From assembly GCA_024867545.1 (NCBI GenBank), contig JANFNE010000049.1, forward strand, positions 248,001-312,000: DNA of 64,000 nt, given 5' to 3'. Of this stretch, positions 26,452 through 38,544 are shown piece after piece. This DNA is from Phytopythium helicoides (Eukaryota; Oomycota; Peronosporomycetes; Pythiales; Pythiaceae). Numbering within the stretch: position 1 is the first letter of the stretch; every line of letters starts with the position of its first letter. The position numbers and the translations under genes are program-made. The notes below the pieces were generated by a model. That model was not told the DNA's origin, did not search any database, and worked only from the letters and a program-made list of their open reading frames with translations.

Positions 26452-26571
26452 ATGTGGAGCGTGAGGCGCATACTACGAACTTACATTCGCGACGGGAGTC
26501 GCTGCTTCCTGGTCGGCTGGGAATCTACCGAAGGGCCCCGCGAGAACCTCTTGTCACAATACCTTTTGTAT
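26452..26571 (+). pseudogene. Possible chromodomain relic of an LTR retrotransposon integrase
   Basis: A 79-codon open frame (26392-26631) contains a segment of the form VRRILRTY..DG...FLVGW....GPRENLL. It fits the chromodomain pattern V..IL..R...G...YLVKW.G....TWEP.ENL, but the conserved TW is missing and no integrase or reverse transcriptase is linked to it. Chromodomains of this kind sit at the C-terminus of Ty3/gypsy chromovirus integrases. I read it as a short decayed fragment; a chance match is possible. Confidence 0.3.
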
Positions 26572-27479
26572 GCCACAAGATATACCCATTTGGCTCTGGC
26601 GTTGAACCGGTGTAGCGTGAAACTCCTGTGACCAAGGAGCACGGTCCCATGATATGAAACTACCCAGGAGGCCTTCGAGGGGCTACTATAGCGCGCTTTC
26701 TTGCTCTTGCAATACACTTCTCTTACTTCCTCCTACACTCGTCTCTTCCCTTCGTCGAGCTTTCACACCTCCCACCGGCGGTGACTGTAGCCCTCCACCA
26801 CCACCTGTAGGGAGCGTGGCGCCATCGTGCCAACTCAGCACGATGACGCCACGAAGTCAAACCTGCGGCCGGCGCGCATGCAGAAGCAGCGCGGCGCAGC
26901 GAGGGTGCAGGAAAGCGCACCACTGCGCATGCAGCCACAGCGCCACGCTGGCTGTGAAGGCAATCTGCATACATGCATACATGAAAACATGCAAACCACA
27001 GAAAAATGAAAGATAAAAAGAAAACAACAGAAACATGCATGGACGCATTGCATGTGTAGGAACGCACCGAGGAAGCGCATTGGTGATCTACCGGACCAAG
27101 AGCGCAGTAGTTAGTAAAGCTCAGAAATAAATCTGCTTCCAAGCGACGCAGTTGCCACACCACCGCTGAGCCCTGGTTCGCATGAGGTGCATTGAGACCG
27201 AAGCTGTTCAAGCTTGAAACTCGGTAAGCAAATTTCATTTAGGACTCAGTAGTGAAGGGCTCTGCCACCACCCACCAGCATAACCCCCTGCGCTCGGCCT
27301 GGTCGCGCACCCGCGACGTGGTCGAATGGAAAGTGGCGAGGGCCCCCAATACCCCACACCGGCGCTGCCCCCAGGTCTAGGCTTGGCCACAATTCAGTCC
27401 CTGAGAACGTCATCCAGTAACCAGTGCACATCCAGTGCTCCGCCTGGCAGCGCGCCTGCAAAATCGTATATGGTAAACA

Positions 27480-27602
27480 GCGAAGCTTGGCCCTACGCGA
27501 ATACCCAGGTACAAAACCTTCATGAATGGGGTTGATTGCGTTGACCAGATGCGGCAACACCAATCCTACATAAAGAAAAGAAAGACGCTTACCCATAAGC
27601 AC
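27480..27602 (-). mobile_element. Possible non-LTR reverse transcriptase scrap
   Basis: The minus-strand frame reads VLPHLVNAINPIHEGFVPG, close to the LINE reverse-transcriptase block LP.LI.P.QTGFVPGR. Only about 20 residues fit and the flanks do not continue the domain in any frame I tried. Confidence 0.22.
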
Positions 27603-28394
27603 CTTAACTTACACGCTAGACCCGGCTGTGCTAAAAGCATACGAGCTTATAAAGAATCAAGTTTGCTTAGCTAAACCCGGACCTGCTGTTCGCGATTAAA
27701 ATTACGTGGAATTAGTACCTGCGTGCATGCCAATTCTAGCTCTTTTTTAAAAAAAAGTCTGCATGGTACTTCGAGTGTATTCTCTTTTGATGATACCAGC
27801 TTCGGTCGTCATGTTATGCCCACGAATTTGCGGGTCGTCCGCAATTGTGCACAGGTCGACACCAAGCCGCACTGAGTCGCGTATGGTACTGCGTTATTCA
27901 TTCGCCATCCAAAAAATGTTTGCTACATGCTCTACCGAGGTGGGTTGCTTCCCCCGCCCGTGGTGCGTGGGCACCCACAGTCGGTTCCCACGCCACACGC
28001 CGCACCGAAATATCGTAGCGAATATTCTCGACTGTTTACGCGATCTATCTACCATCACTCATCTAAATGACAATCATTCCCATTCATGGACTGAAAATCC
28101 ATAGTGCTGGGAAACGATCCAGAGCATCCGCAACTCATTGAATTGAAATTCGGTGCTGGTCCGATAGCGTTCGTGCTGGTCCCGATATCTTTTTTCCGCT
28201 TTCGAGTCTCGAGAACACACACTTGCATCGTCGAGCGAGTCGCCACGCGGCCGGCCGACAGCGCAACGAGCAGCGAGCGCCACCGTTGAGCAGGTGCGGC
28301 GCGTGGACTGCTTCCCCCCTCCTTCCCTCCTGTAGCAGGCGCTGACTCGTGGCGGTTTGGGGCGCAGACTCGGCGAGAGGAGACCAACGACAAG

Positions 28395-30891
<2,497 letters not shown>

Positions 30892-31132
30892 ACAGACGTA
30901 CACGGTCTGGGAGTGGAGAGCAGTGCGGCGCGAGATTGTAGCGGTGCAGTGATTCTGGTCTTCGCTCCCACCAAGTGCCTCTCGTGCGGTAGCCAGCCGG
31001 TAGAGGCAGCCCATTGCATCAATGATGCAATTTGGTTCTCGATTTTTTACTAAATGAAAAAGCTCGTTTTCGTCATAGCATGTCTGACTTTCGTTAGGCC
31101 ATGAACATGGAATGTGTGGCACGACATCTTTG

Positions 31133-31948
31133 CTACCCGCCAAACACAAATGACGTGGCAACGAAGAGAGCGACAATCAAAAGCACTACCGACTGTTGCT
31201 GCTCGCGAGTGGCGAGCGACTTTGGGAATTGAACCGTGTCGCCATCGCCGAAGCTTCCGCTGTGACTGCTGCTGCTACTGCTACTGTCGCTCGCGTAGCT
31301 GCCTCTTGGTTTGTGTTGACGAGTGAATACCGCACTGCCACAACCAACTTCCTCCGAGTTGCTGCAGCCCACTTCAGGGTCGTTGCCACCGCTGCGAGTC
31401 GATTCTTCCCCACCGCTTGAGCGAAAAAACGATGGCTTGTCAACTTTTTCGTCTGACTTCGGCTTAGGAATCTCAAGAGCCTCCTGCACATCAAAGGAGT
31501 CGACCGGAAGAGCAGTAGCGGGCTGGGTTGTGATGGGCTGTGTAGCTGGCACCAGAATAGGACCGTACATTGTCAAAGGCATTTCCGTTGGGAATGCCGT
31601 TGGTTCGGTGGTTGGAGCAGCCGGATAACCTTCTGACTCGCTGGTGGCACTTGATGGTGGAGGAGTCCAAGCCGAAGAGATTGAGGTCGGATATGGAGTC
31701 CCAATAGGAGTCGGCTCCGTCGGAGCTGGTGTTGGAGGCCACGTCGACGGAAAGTCGGTTGGAGCTGGGGTTCGTGGCACTTCTGTCTCCTCACTAGTCG
31801 GACTTGGGGCATCTGTTGCATCCTCTAAAGCCAGCGCCTGCTCAAGCGACACGCTGGCGAAGGTGATACGTCGACAAAGTTGAATGGCGAGAAGCAACAA
31901 CACGAAAGTGTAGTGCTGCCGCCGTTGAATAAGAGAGTTTGCTGGCAT
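31133..31948 (-). CDS. Secreted Thr/Pro/Ser-rich surface protein, probably membrane- or GPI-anchored
   Basis: A 271-residue protein of unknown family. A hydrophobic signal segment (residues ~14-32, FVLLLLAIQL) is followed by a low-complexity region rich in Pro, Thr and Ser (residues ~45-150, repeated PTPAPT-like units), a Ser run near residue 220, and a C-terminal hydrophobic stretch (SVVLLIVALFVATSF) that ends the protein three residues later. A signal peptide, a mucin-like stalk and a terminal hydrophobic tail are typical of GPI-anchored or type I cell-surface glycoproteins. It is convergent with CDC48 (gap 241 bp). Function is not known; the low-complexity region could also collect spurious matches. 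Confidence 0.7.
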   Translation of the reverse strand: MPANSLIQRRQHYTFVLLLLAIQLCRRITFASVSLEQALALEDATDAPSPTSEETEVPRTPAPTDFPSTWPPTPAPTEPTPIGTPYPTSISSAWTPPPSSATSESEGYPAAPTTEPTAFPTEMPLTMYGPILVPATQPITTQPATALPVDSFDVQEALEIPKPKSDEKVDKPSFFRSSGGEESTRSGGNDPEVGCSNSEEVGCGSAVFTRQHKPRGSYASDSSSSSSSHSGSFGDGDTVQFPKSLATREQQQSVVLLIVALFVATSFVFGG

Positions 31949-32371
31949 GGGTTGTCAGTGATGTACTGGATGGCGAGAAAATTGCCAAGTGCGTGTCGAC
32001 GGACTCCTCAAAAAGCGCTCGTTGATATCCACAAAGTTCTCAATGAGACCAGGCACTCCCCACAACGGCTGGTGCGATTGCGGACATCGAGAGAGGCCTC
32101 GCCAAGCTACTTCAACCTGTCAACTCGCTGCATCGCGTTCGTTTCGCGGGTCATCAATAGGCATCGGCATCTCGTGGGCATGGGACGGCAACGATACTTC
32201 CAGCCTTCAACCCACCTCCACAAACCCATCCTCCCCCTACCAAACCAAATGAACTCCCTCTCCAACACCCAAAATCCCTCTACATCAAACAGTTGCCAGA
32301 GTGACGGTCGTTGCGTTGCATGCACTTCAACCGCTGGAAGCTCGCACTTTCCCTTCCTGCCGCGCTTCCTC
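31949..32371. other. Intergenic region between divergent genes
   Basis: About 420 bp between the start of the surface protein (minus) and the coiled-coil gene (plus). It contains a C-rich CCTCCCCCTACC patch near 32228. I see no gene or clear core promoter element. Confidence 0.5.
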
Positions 32372-34086
32372 ATGGCCGTGCGCCGCGAAGTCGTCTCGCT
32401 CTCGCAGCTCCTGCAGCGCCGCAACTCGTGCGCGACTGTCAAAATGCTCGTCTGCTGGTGCTGAGGCGCTGACGACTCGCTCGCTCGCAGCGCCAGGGCG
32501 GCAGACCCGCTGGCTCCGCGGTCGAGCGCTGGCGGGAGGCGCGACGCGTCCAAGGCGCCGCTGCCGCTCGCTCGAGTGGCTGCGAGCAAGCAGTTGGCCC
32601 CTCGGGTGGTGAGCGGGTATGAGCCCCACGCGCTGTCGCAGCAGGAAGGGTCGAGCTATCCGAGCCAGTCGGCGAACTCGGCGTTCTCGCTTTCGCAAGA
32701 CGGTGCCTTTTGAGCTTTTAATGGGGGATTTTAGTCAAGTAGAGACGAGCTGAGGGGATTTCTGAGCCTAGTTACCGAGGAAGACTCGTGCATGTCGCTC
32801 TCGCAAGTTGCGTACTCGCAGCCGCGTTTCTCCCAGAGCCAGGAGGAGGCTGTGAGTGAGCGCTGCAGAAGGACTGAGTTGCTTGGATATCAATGGCGTG
32901 GCTGACCGAGTTTTTTTTTTCTTCACAGCGTGCGGTGCCTGAACAAGTGTCGTCACCCACAACGTCACACAGCAAGTACTTGCAGCGCTTTCGCCGAGAC
33001 TTTGGGCGTCCATCTCGGCAGTTCGACGAGCGAGAGATGGACCACGACGCACTCGAACAAGCTCTGAGGCCAATTCAAAGTACTCTTGATGACATCAACT
33101 CGGCTATCCAACAGCAACAAACCGACCGAAACCCTCAGACAGTTGACTCGAGCGAGACCAAGCAACAACTAACCGATCTGGTGTCGGCAGTCGACACGCT
33201 CCGAGAACAGGTGTGTTGAGTTCATTTTGTTGCTGGAAAAAATGGTTTTCAAGTGTATTTTGACTGACAATGAGGTGATTCAACGCAGCACCAACAGCAC
33301 GATGGCACCACAGCGGAGCAGCATCAAACGCAAGCGACAGAAACGGCCAAGGTCTCTACTACGCTCGAAGGCATGCAGGTCTCTTTGGGGAAGATGGACG
33401 AGCGTACAGAGTCTATGGCGGATCTGCTTTCGCAGTTCGTGACGGAGCAAAGAGCGGGGAATCAAGCAGTCCTCGACATTCTCACAAAGCTCCGCGAGTG
33501 CGAGGCAAGCCTACAAGAGAATCGAACTCCAGCGAACCGATCTCCAGATCCATCGCCACAATCAACCAAAGCAAAGCCGAGACGCAGAAGCGAAATGACT
33601 ACGCCCGTGCAGTCCCGAACGCAGCGCAAACAGCGACGGTATGAGCTCCCGACGAGCGGGTTGCGAGGACGAACAAGGGCCTCCCCTCCAACTCGAGCGA
33701 GAGCTACCCACGTGTACAGCGAGAGCGACGAGGGTGAGGAGGAAGGGTTCGCTGCCAGAACCTATCACTTCGAGAACACCTCCCCGGAGAGTTTGTCGAC
33801 GGTGTTGAAGCGCCTGCGAAGGGTTCGCGAGCATCGCCATCGCCATCGCAGACGTCGGCTGTGATGCAGGCAAGCTCCCTTACATGGCAACGTACGTTCT
33901 TCTGTTCTGCGTGGATGCTGACGTCCGCGGTAGATACGCCCTGCTGGGGAGCAGCATGAACGTCTATCCGGATCGAAGCAATGGGCCAAGATCAATCATC
34001 AAGTCAACGCCACGGTGAATACGCCAGACGTGGTCGCTCGGGTTTCAATCTCACACCGTCGCCAGTGGTATTCCGTTCGTTACAGG
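32372..34086 (+). CDS. Coiled-coil protein of unknown function, start unresolved
   Basis: Phase-consistent exons support this gene: ...-32702, 32772-32851, 32929-33210, 33289-33801, 33852-33869 and perhaps 33934-34086, with GT-AG introns of 69, 77, 78 and 50 nt. The last intron would be GC-AG (CAG|gcaag). The N-terminal part is Ser/Gln-rich. A central region (IQSTLDDINSAIQQQQ to LRECEASLQE) is predicted coiled coil, followed by a basic patch (KAKPRRR) and an acidic ESDEGEEEG. If the GC-AG intron is ignored, the frame stops at 33864. The start is a problem: the frame from ATG 32372 meets a TGA near 32461, so either a very short intron, another start or a sequence error is involved. No family recognised; conserved exon phases argue that it is expressed. 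Confidence 0.5.
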
Positions 34087-34154
34087 GTGCGTGGCTCACG
34101 CGCTCCCTCCTCGTTGCTGGCGCCTTGTACATATCAATCCCCATCGCGCCGCAC

Positions 34155-34475
34155 TTACAGCTCCGGCTTGGCCTACGCGCACGCACACACACAAACCCAC
34201 CACGTCAGCACAACGCCGCAAGCTCCCCAACCGTTCACCCACTCACCGGAAGACCAGGCGCCGTGCGTCGGGTCCATGACGAGCTTGCCGTACTCCTCGC
34301 GCAGAGCCTTGCAAGCCATCTTGTGGTTGACGCCGTGCTCCATGTAGCAGTTGGCCAGCTCCTCGCGCACGAGCTTGACGGTCTCCTGCGCGAGCACCAA
34401 CTTCTTGGCGTACTCGCGCTCGGCCTTGCGGATGGCCAGGATCTCGTCCTTGGAGCGCAGCTGCGACGCGAACAT
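34155..34475 (-). CDS. Complex I PDSW/NDUFB10-like subunit
   Basis: Small accessory subunit of mitochondrial NADH:ubiquinone oxidoreductase. The signature is C-Y-M-E-x-G-V-N-H-x3-C followed by xLxxxYxxL...GxW, which matches the plant PDSW subunit (CYRVEGVNHLQKC...QYL) in cysteine spacing and in the EGVNH core. The start at ATG 34475 (MFASQLRSKDE) is preferred; an in-frame ATG at 34505 would add ten residues. The 3' end needs one intron: a donor at GTGAAC (phase 0) and an acceptor GCGCGTAG lead to a short last exon ending in AKPEL and stop at 34155. A donor one motif earlier (GTGAGT) would change the tail. The product is about 85-90 residues. The 3' end probably overlaps or abuts the coiled-coil gene on the other strand. 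Confidence 0.68.
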
Positions 34476-34754
34476 GGTGGGGACCTCGCTCGTTCCTGTT
34501 TCCAAGCAAGCGTTCCTCCCCCCTTGCGCGTCCCTCGGAGCCTTTCACGCGGCAGCATACAAAAACCAAGTCAAAGAGACCGTGGGCCGATTCCTACCGC
34601 GACAACCCAGCAAAGTACGATCTGAACCACCAAAAACACCGCCGGAAGCATCGCAAGGACGACGCACAAGCGCAACTTCATGCTGAACGTCAACAAGTCA
34701 AAAACACAAGTCGCGTGTGGCGTTCATTCTACGCAGCTGACGCAGCCCACTCAC

Positions 34755-37360
34755 TCACATCTGCATGTACCTCCCGCCGGAGCTGTAGCCCATGTCGGCG
34801 CCAGGCGGAGCCTGGAAGCTGTTGGCATACGCGAAGGCCTGGCGGCCCACCGACGCCGCCACCACCACCGACACCGCCAATGCTGACCGACGACATGCGG
34901 TTGCCCATGGCCGCACGCCGCAGCGACGCCACCCACTCCTTCTTATTGTCCACCTGACCGCGCGTGCAGGTGCAGCGGGTAGTACTTGTCGTCCTGGAAC
35001 GAGATGCTGAAAGCTTCAGGCACCGGCATGTTGTCCTCGATCATCGCGCCAGTCACATCCATCGGCGGGTTGTCCGACCGGCAGCGCTCGTAGTCGTCCT
35101 TGGTGTCGTAGAAGCTCAGTTGCGGGACCCTGCAGCACAAAGTAGCGCTGCTGCCATTTGTTGCGCGACGGCGCCTGTCCAGGCAGCACGTGCTGCTTGA
35201 TCAGGTACCCTGCCAGCACGGACGCGAACGCTGACGACGCAAACTCCGTCGCACGGTATTGGCCCTGCTGAGCAGTGTCGGCCAGACGCTTCATGGTGGC
35301 GTTATGGTTCAGAATGTGCTCAAGCTCATTCGTCTTGAAGTCGAGTGTTGAACGAAGGCCCGCAAGCTCGCTCGCACATCGCTGCTCGGCTTCGCGCACG
35401 CTCAGCTCGCATTTCTGGCGCTGCTGAACCGAGAGTTCCTGCATTGCGCTCGCTTGGCCCTGCGCGATCGCGACTTGCACACTCAAGTCGTTCAGCTGTT
35501 TCTCCAGCACGCGCACTTCCGTCATGTGTGCCGCATTCGTGCGCTCGGTGCGCTCGATCACTTGGGCAACGACACGGTGACTCACAAACTCGCAGTACGC
35601 AGGCATCTCGCGACGGACCGACAGCTCGAGTCATGTACTGCGTGTGGAGGTCGTCGATCACTTCATTCAGGTACGACTGCGTCTCGCGGAAGAGCTCCAT
35701 TGCAGACTTTTGCGCTCCATCAGGTGCTTCCAATAATTGAGTCGCGCGAATCAGTACTTAGACCGAGCTGGTCCAGGACGTGTCGACAGTACGACATGGA
35801 GGCGGCCGCATTCTGCTGGCGAAACGTATCGAACACGCTCCGAACTGACGACCGGAAGCTTTCAAAGTACTCGTGTGCGTCGTCGCTCATATCTTCGTCG
35901 ACCACGTCCCGCAGTTTCTGCTTGGCCACTTTCTTGCTCAACTTGTGCACGTGACGAAGCGCATCTCCGAGCATGGGAGGCGAGTCCGCTCAGGGCCGCG
36001 TTCTGCGTCGTCGTCATCGCCGGCACCATCATTTTCTTCCATAGGCTTCAATCATCTCACTCTCCGGCGCGTTTTCATCCTCTTCATCTTCCTCGATGTC
36101 AGCACTCGCCAATGGCTTCAGCGGGACAGCTCGGAGGTTGCCGTACTCGTCAAACATCGCATTTCCCTCCTTGTCCATGGTCGACAACTGCAAGACCCTT
36201 GCTATCGCGGGGAAGCGAATCGTCGTCTTCCACCACCAGGTCAAAGTCGGCGTCGCGCTCGTATTGCTCTGGAGACGCGTATGGTCGGACTCGAGCAGTC
36301 ATCTCTGTGCGGTACAGCTCAACTGCGTCTCGCAGCGCGTCCTCGCACTGAGCCTGTACAACTCGACTCCAAGCGCTCGAAATGACTGGGGCCTTGCCGC
36401 TGTTCAGCGCCTCAACGTACGACTGCACGAGGTTGACGTACATGCTGCCGTTCAATGGCTTGCCAAACATCATCTTGGGCTTGGCCTTGTCAAAGATTCG
36501 CCGACGCAATGACTCGAAGCTCGACCGGAATTCGTCGCGAAGCTCCTCATACGGCACCTTGGGGAGCGACCGCAGCTTCTGCTCGTCGTCAACGGGTCGA
36601 ACCTAGCGTCACACAGTCGCGATCTCGGAAAAAGTCGGAGATGAGGCGTGCGGATCTGGTCCTTGGCCATGGCGTCGTCGCTGTACCCTCCCGTGGGCTT
36701 GAGCGCGTTCTCGAGGTACTGCTTGGACGAGATCTTCTTGCCATTGTCCTGCAGCTGCAGCGTAAAGTCTCGCACGACCCACATGAAGGTGGGGAAGAAG
36801 TTGTGCAGGTCGGTGGCGCCTCCGCCTCCCCCACCGTCCTTGGCCGAGGACGTCTGGATGTGCTTGGACAGGTTGACGACGAGCGACAGGTCCTCGATGG
36901 CGTTGCCGTCAATGACGCCGCGGCTGTTGTAGATAAAGTTGGTGGCGAGCAGCAGCGCGAGCGCGAAGATGCGCGTGTCGTGTGTCTGCTCGCGGTCGAC
37001 CGAGCCGAGGCCCTCCGTGTCGAGGAAGAGCAGGCTGGATCCGTCGTCGAGCGGGATGGGCTCGCCCCACATCCAAATGCCCTTGGTGCACGCGTTAACA
37101 GTGCCGCCGACCGCAAAGCCCGGCGCATCGTCGGCCTCCTGGTCGCCCGCGGCGCTCGAGAGGTCGATGCCCTTGGCGTGGCGCACCAGCAGGTTGAGCA
37201 GGAAGGACTTGCCCGTGCGGTAGAGGCCCGCGACCGCCACGACCACCAGGCGGCCCTTGACGCGCTCCAGCCGCTCCACAGCCTCGGGGTTGACGCTGAA
37301 GCCGCCGTCGTCGCCCACGAGCACGAACGGCAGCGGCCGCACGGCCTCGTCGGCCGCCAT
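34755..37360 (-). CDS. Guanylate-binding protein (GBP-type GTPase) with coiled coil and C-terminal PH domain
   Basis: Large dynamin-superfamily GTPase of the GBP/atlastin group. From ATG 37360 the first frame has the P-loop GLYRTGKS (residues 45-52), switch II DTEG (114-117), the GBP-type base-recognition VVRD (205-208) and the TVNACTKGIWMW region. A GBP helical segment follows (ISDFFRDRDC, MMFGKPLNG, AQCEDALRDA), then a coiled coil (RVLEKQLNDLSVQ) and a PH-like domain (AGYLIKQ...RNKWQQRYFVL...LSFYD...KKEWVASLRRA) ending near 34755. The frame must be changed about ten times to read this, near 36640, 36605, 36195, 36045, 35975, 35735, 35640, 35128, 34955 and 34860. No intron explains the shifts. 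It is either an indel-rich consensus or a decayed gene. Divergent from NOL12, 151 bp between starts. Confidence 0.75.
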
Positions 37361-37511
37361 TCCGAACCCACGCGGCGCTTCTTCCAGGGGGTAAGTACTA
37401 TAAGTGTTGCCCCTCTGGGTGCGCTCTGATCGGGGCTATATTCGTAATAATACATTACTGCAAGCAGCGATACGACGCTGGTGGAGAGACCATTGGAGGC
37501 CATTGGAGACG

Positions 37512-38446
37512 ATGGGGAAGCCCAAGGCCAAGAGCAGCGGCAAGATCAAGGGCCGCGGGAGCACGGGGCAGCACCTGCAGCCGATGCAGAAGAAGAAAAA
37601 GTCCAAGCTCGTGGTGACGTTCGACCCGGAGAAGCGCAAGTGCGTGGGCTGGTTGGGTGGAGAGGGGAAGAGAGGAGGAGGAGGCTGGTCCTGACGAGTT
37701 GCTCGTGTTGATGGTGAGCAGGGAGTACCTCACGGGCTTCCACAAGCGCAAGCAGGAGCGACGGAGGTTCGGACTGGACATGGAGGCGTTCAAGCAGAAG
37801 AAGCGCCTCATGGAGGCCAGGAAGCAGCGCCGCGCAGGAGCAGAAGGAGCAGCTCAAGGCGCTCAACATCGACGAGAAGACGCTCGTGAGCGACGAGGAG
37901 GACGAGGAGGAGGAGGAAGAGGAGGAGGACAGCGAGGACGAGAGCGAGGCGGATAACCAGGACTCCAAGACCGCGCTGCGCGGAAAGACGGTCACCAAGG
38001 TCATGACCTTCGACGACGAGCACACGCAGGACAAGTTCGGCGACGTGGTGACGGTCACGACGTCTGTCGGCGACCTCAAAAGCGACACGGAGGACGACCT
38101 GAGCGAGGAGGAGGAAGACGAGGACGAGGGTGACGAAGAGGAGAAGGCTCCAAGCGGCAAACACCAGTACAAGCCCAAGGAAAAGCAGCTCACCATGTTC
38201 CAGCGGATACAGCTCAAACGACGGGGCAAGGCGCTGCCGTCCAAGCGAGCCAAGCTCAAGGAGGCGCGTGCCAACCGCAAAGCCATGGGTATGCACGGGA
38301 AGAAGCCGCACGGGGCCGCAAGGGTGGCAAGGATGCGGGTGCGGATGGAGACGCATCGTCATCGGCAAAGGCGACTGCTCAAGAAGAAGCGCAGCTTTGG
38401 CGGCGGTGGCGCTGGCAAGGGAAAGAAGCGCCACAAAAAGCATTAG
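37512..38446 (+). CDS. NOL12/RRP17-family nucleolar rRNA-processing protein
   Basis: Homologue of human NOL12 and yeast Rrp17, nucleolar proteins needed for pre-rRNA processing. Exon 1 (37512-37639) encodes a basic start and LVVTFDPEKRK. An 82-nt intron follows (37640-37721), and exon 2 opens with EYLTGFHKRKQER, the hallmark of the family. Then come a basic helix, a long acidic run (DEEDEEEEEEEED), the VTVTTSVGDL block also seen in animal NOL12 (VTVTTISDLDL), and a Lys/Arg-rich tail ending KGKKRHKKH. A one-base shift near 37830 separates MEARKQRR from QEQKEQLKALNIDEK. Two more shifts are likely near 38315 and 38385, where GRKGGKDAGADG lies in another frame. Since this is usually a single-copy gene, errors in the sequence are more likely than a pseudogene. 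Confidence 0.85.
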
Positions 38447-38544
38447 ATAGAATCGGTAGGAACGAGGCTAGAGGAGCTGTCTATCATGTGACTCTTTTTG
38501 TTGTATTCATCACCACGGTGAGCACTACCGACACGACACATTGA

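Larger units (their letters stand above)
26230..28394. other. Gene-poor stretch between tRNA array and CDC48
   Basis: I see no convincing gene here. Two short segments resemble retroelement protein fragments (listed separately). A CT-rich tract lies near 26700-26770 and an ATGCATACATG-type simple sequence near 26965-27000. The right end (about 28200-28394) is the 5' flank of CDC48. Confidence 0.6.

Noticed and set aside
26654..27238. Overlapping open frames of 120 and 171 codons
   Set aside because: Pro/Arg- or Cys/His-rich translations of a GC- and CA-biased stretch, with no domain and with competing frames on both strands.
27763..28104. Reverse-transcriptase-like frame (SLFDDTSFGR in one frame)
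   Set aside because: Only a few residues resemble the RT catalytic block and no neighbouring blocks could be found in any frame.
36589..37503. Second minus-strand frame of 304 codons across the GTPase domain
   Set aside because: Ser/Arg/Thr-rich shadow for most of its length. Only its last residues (LISDFFRDRDC) are real, and they belong to GBP after a frame break.
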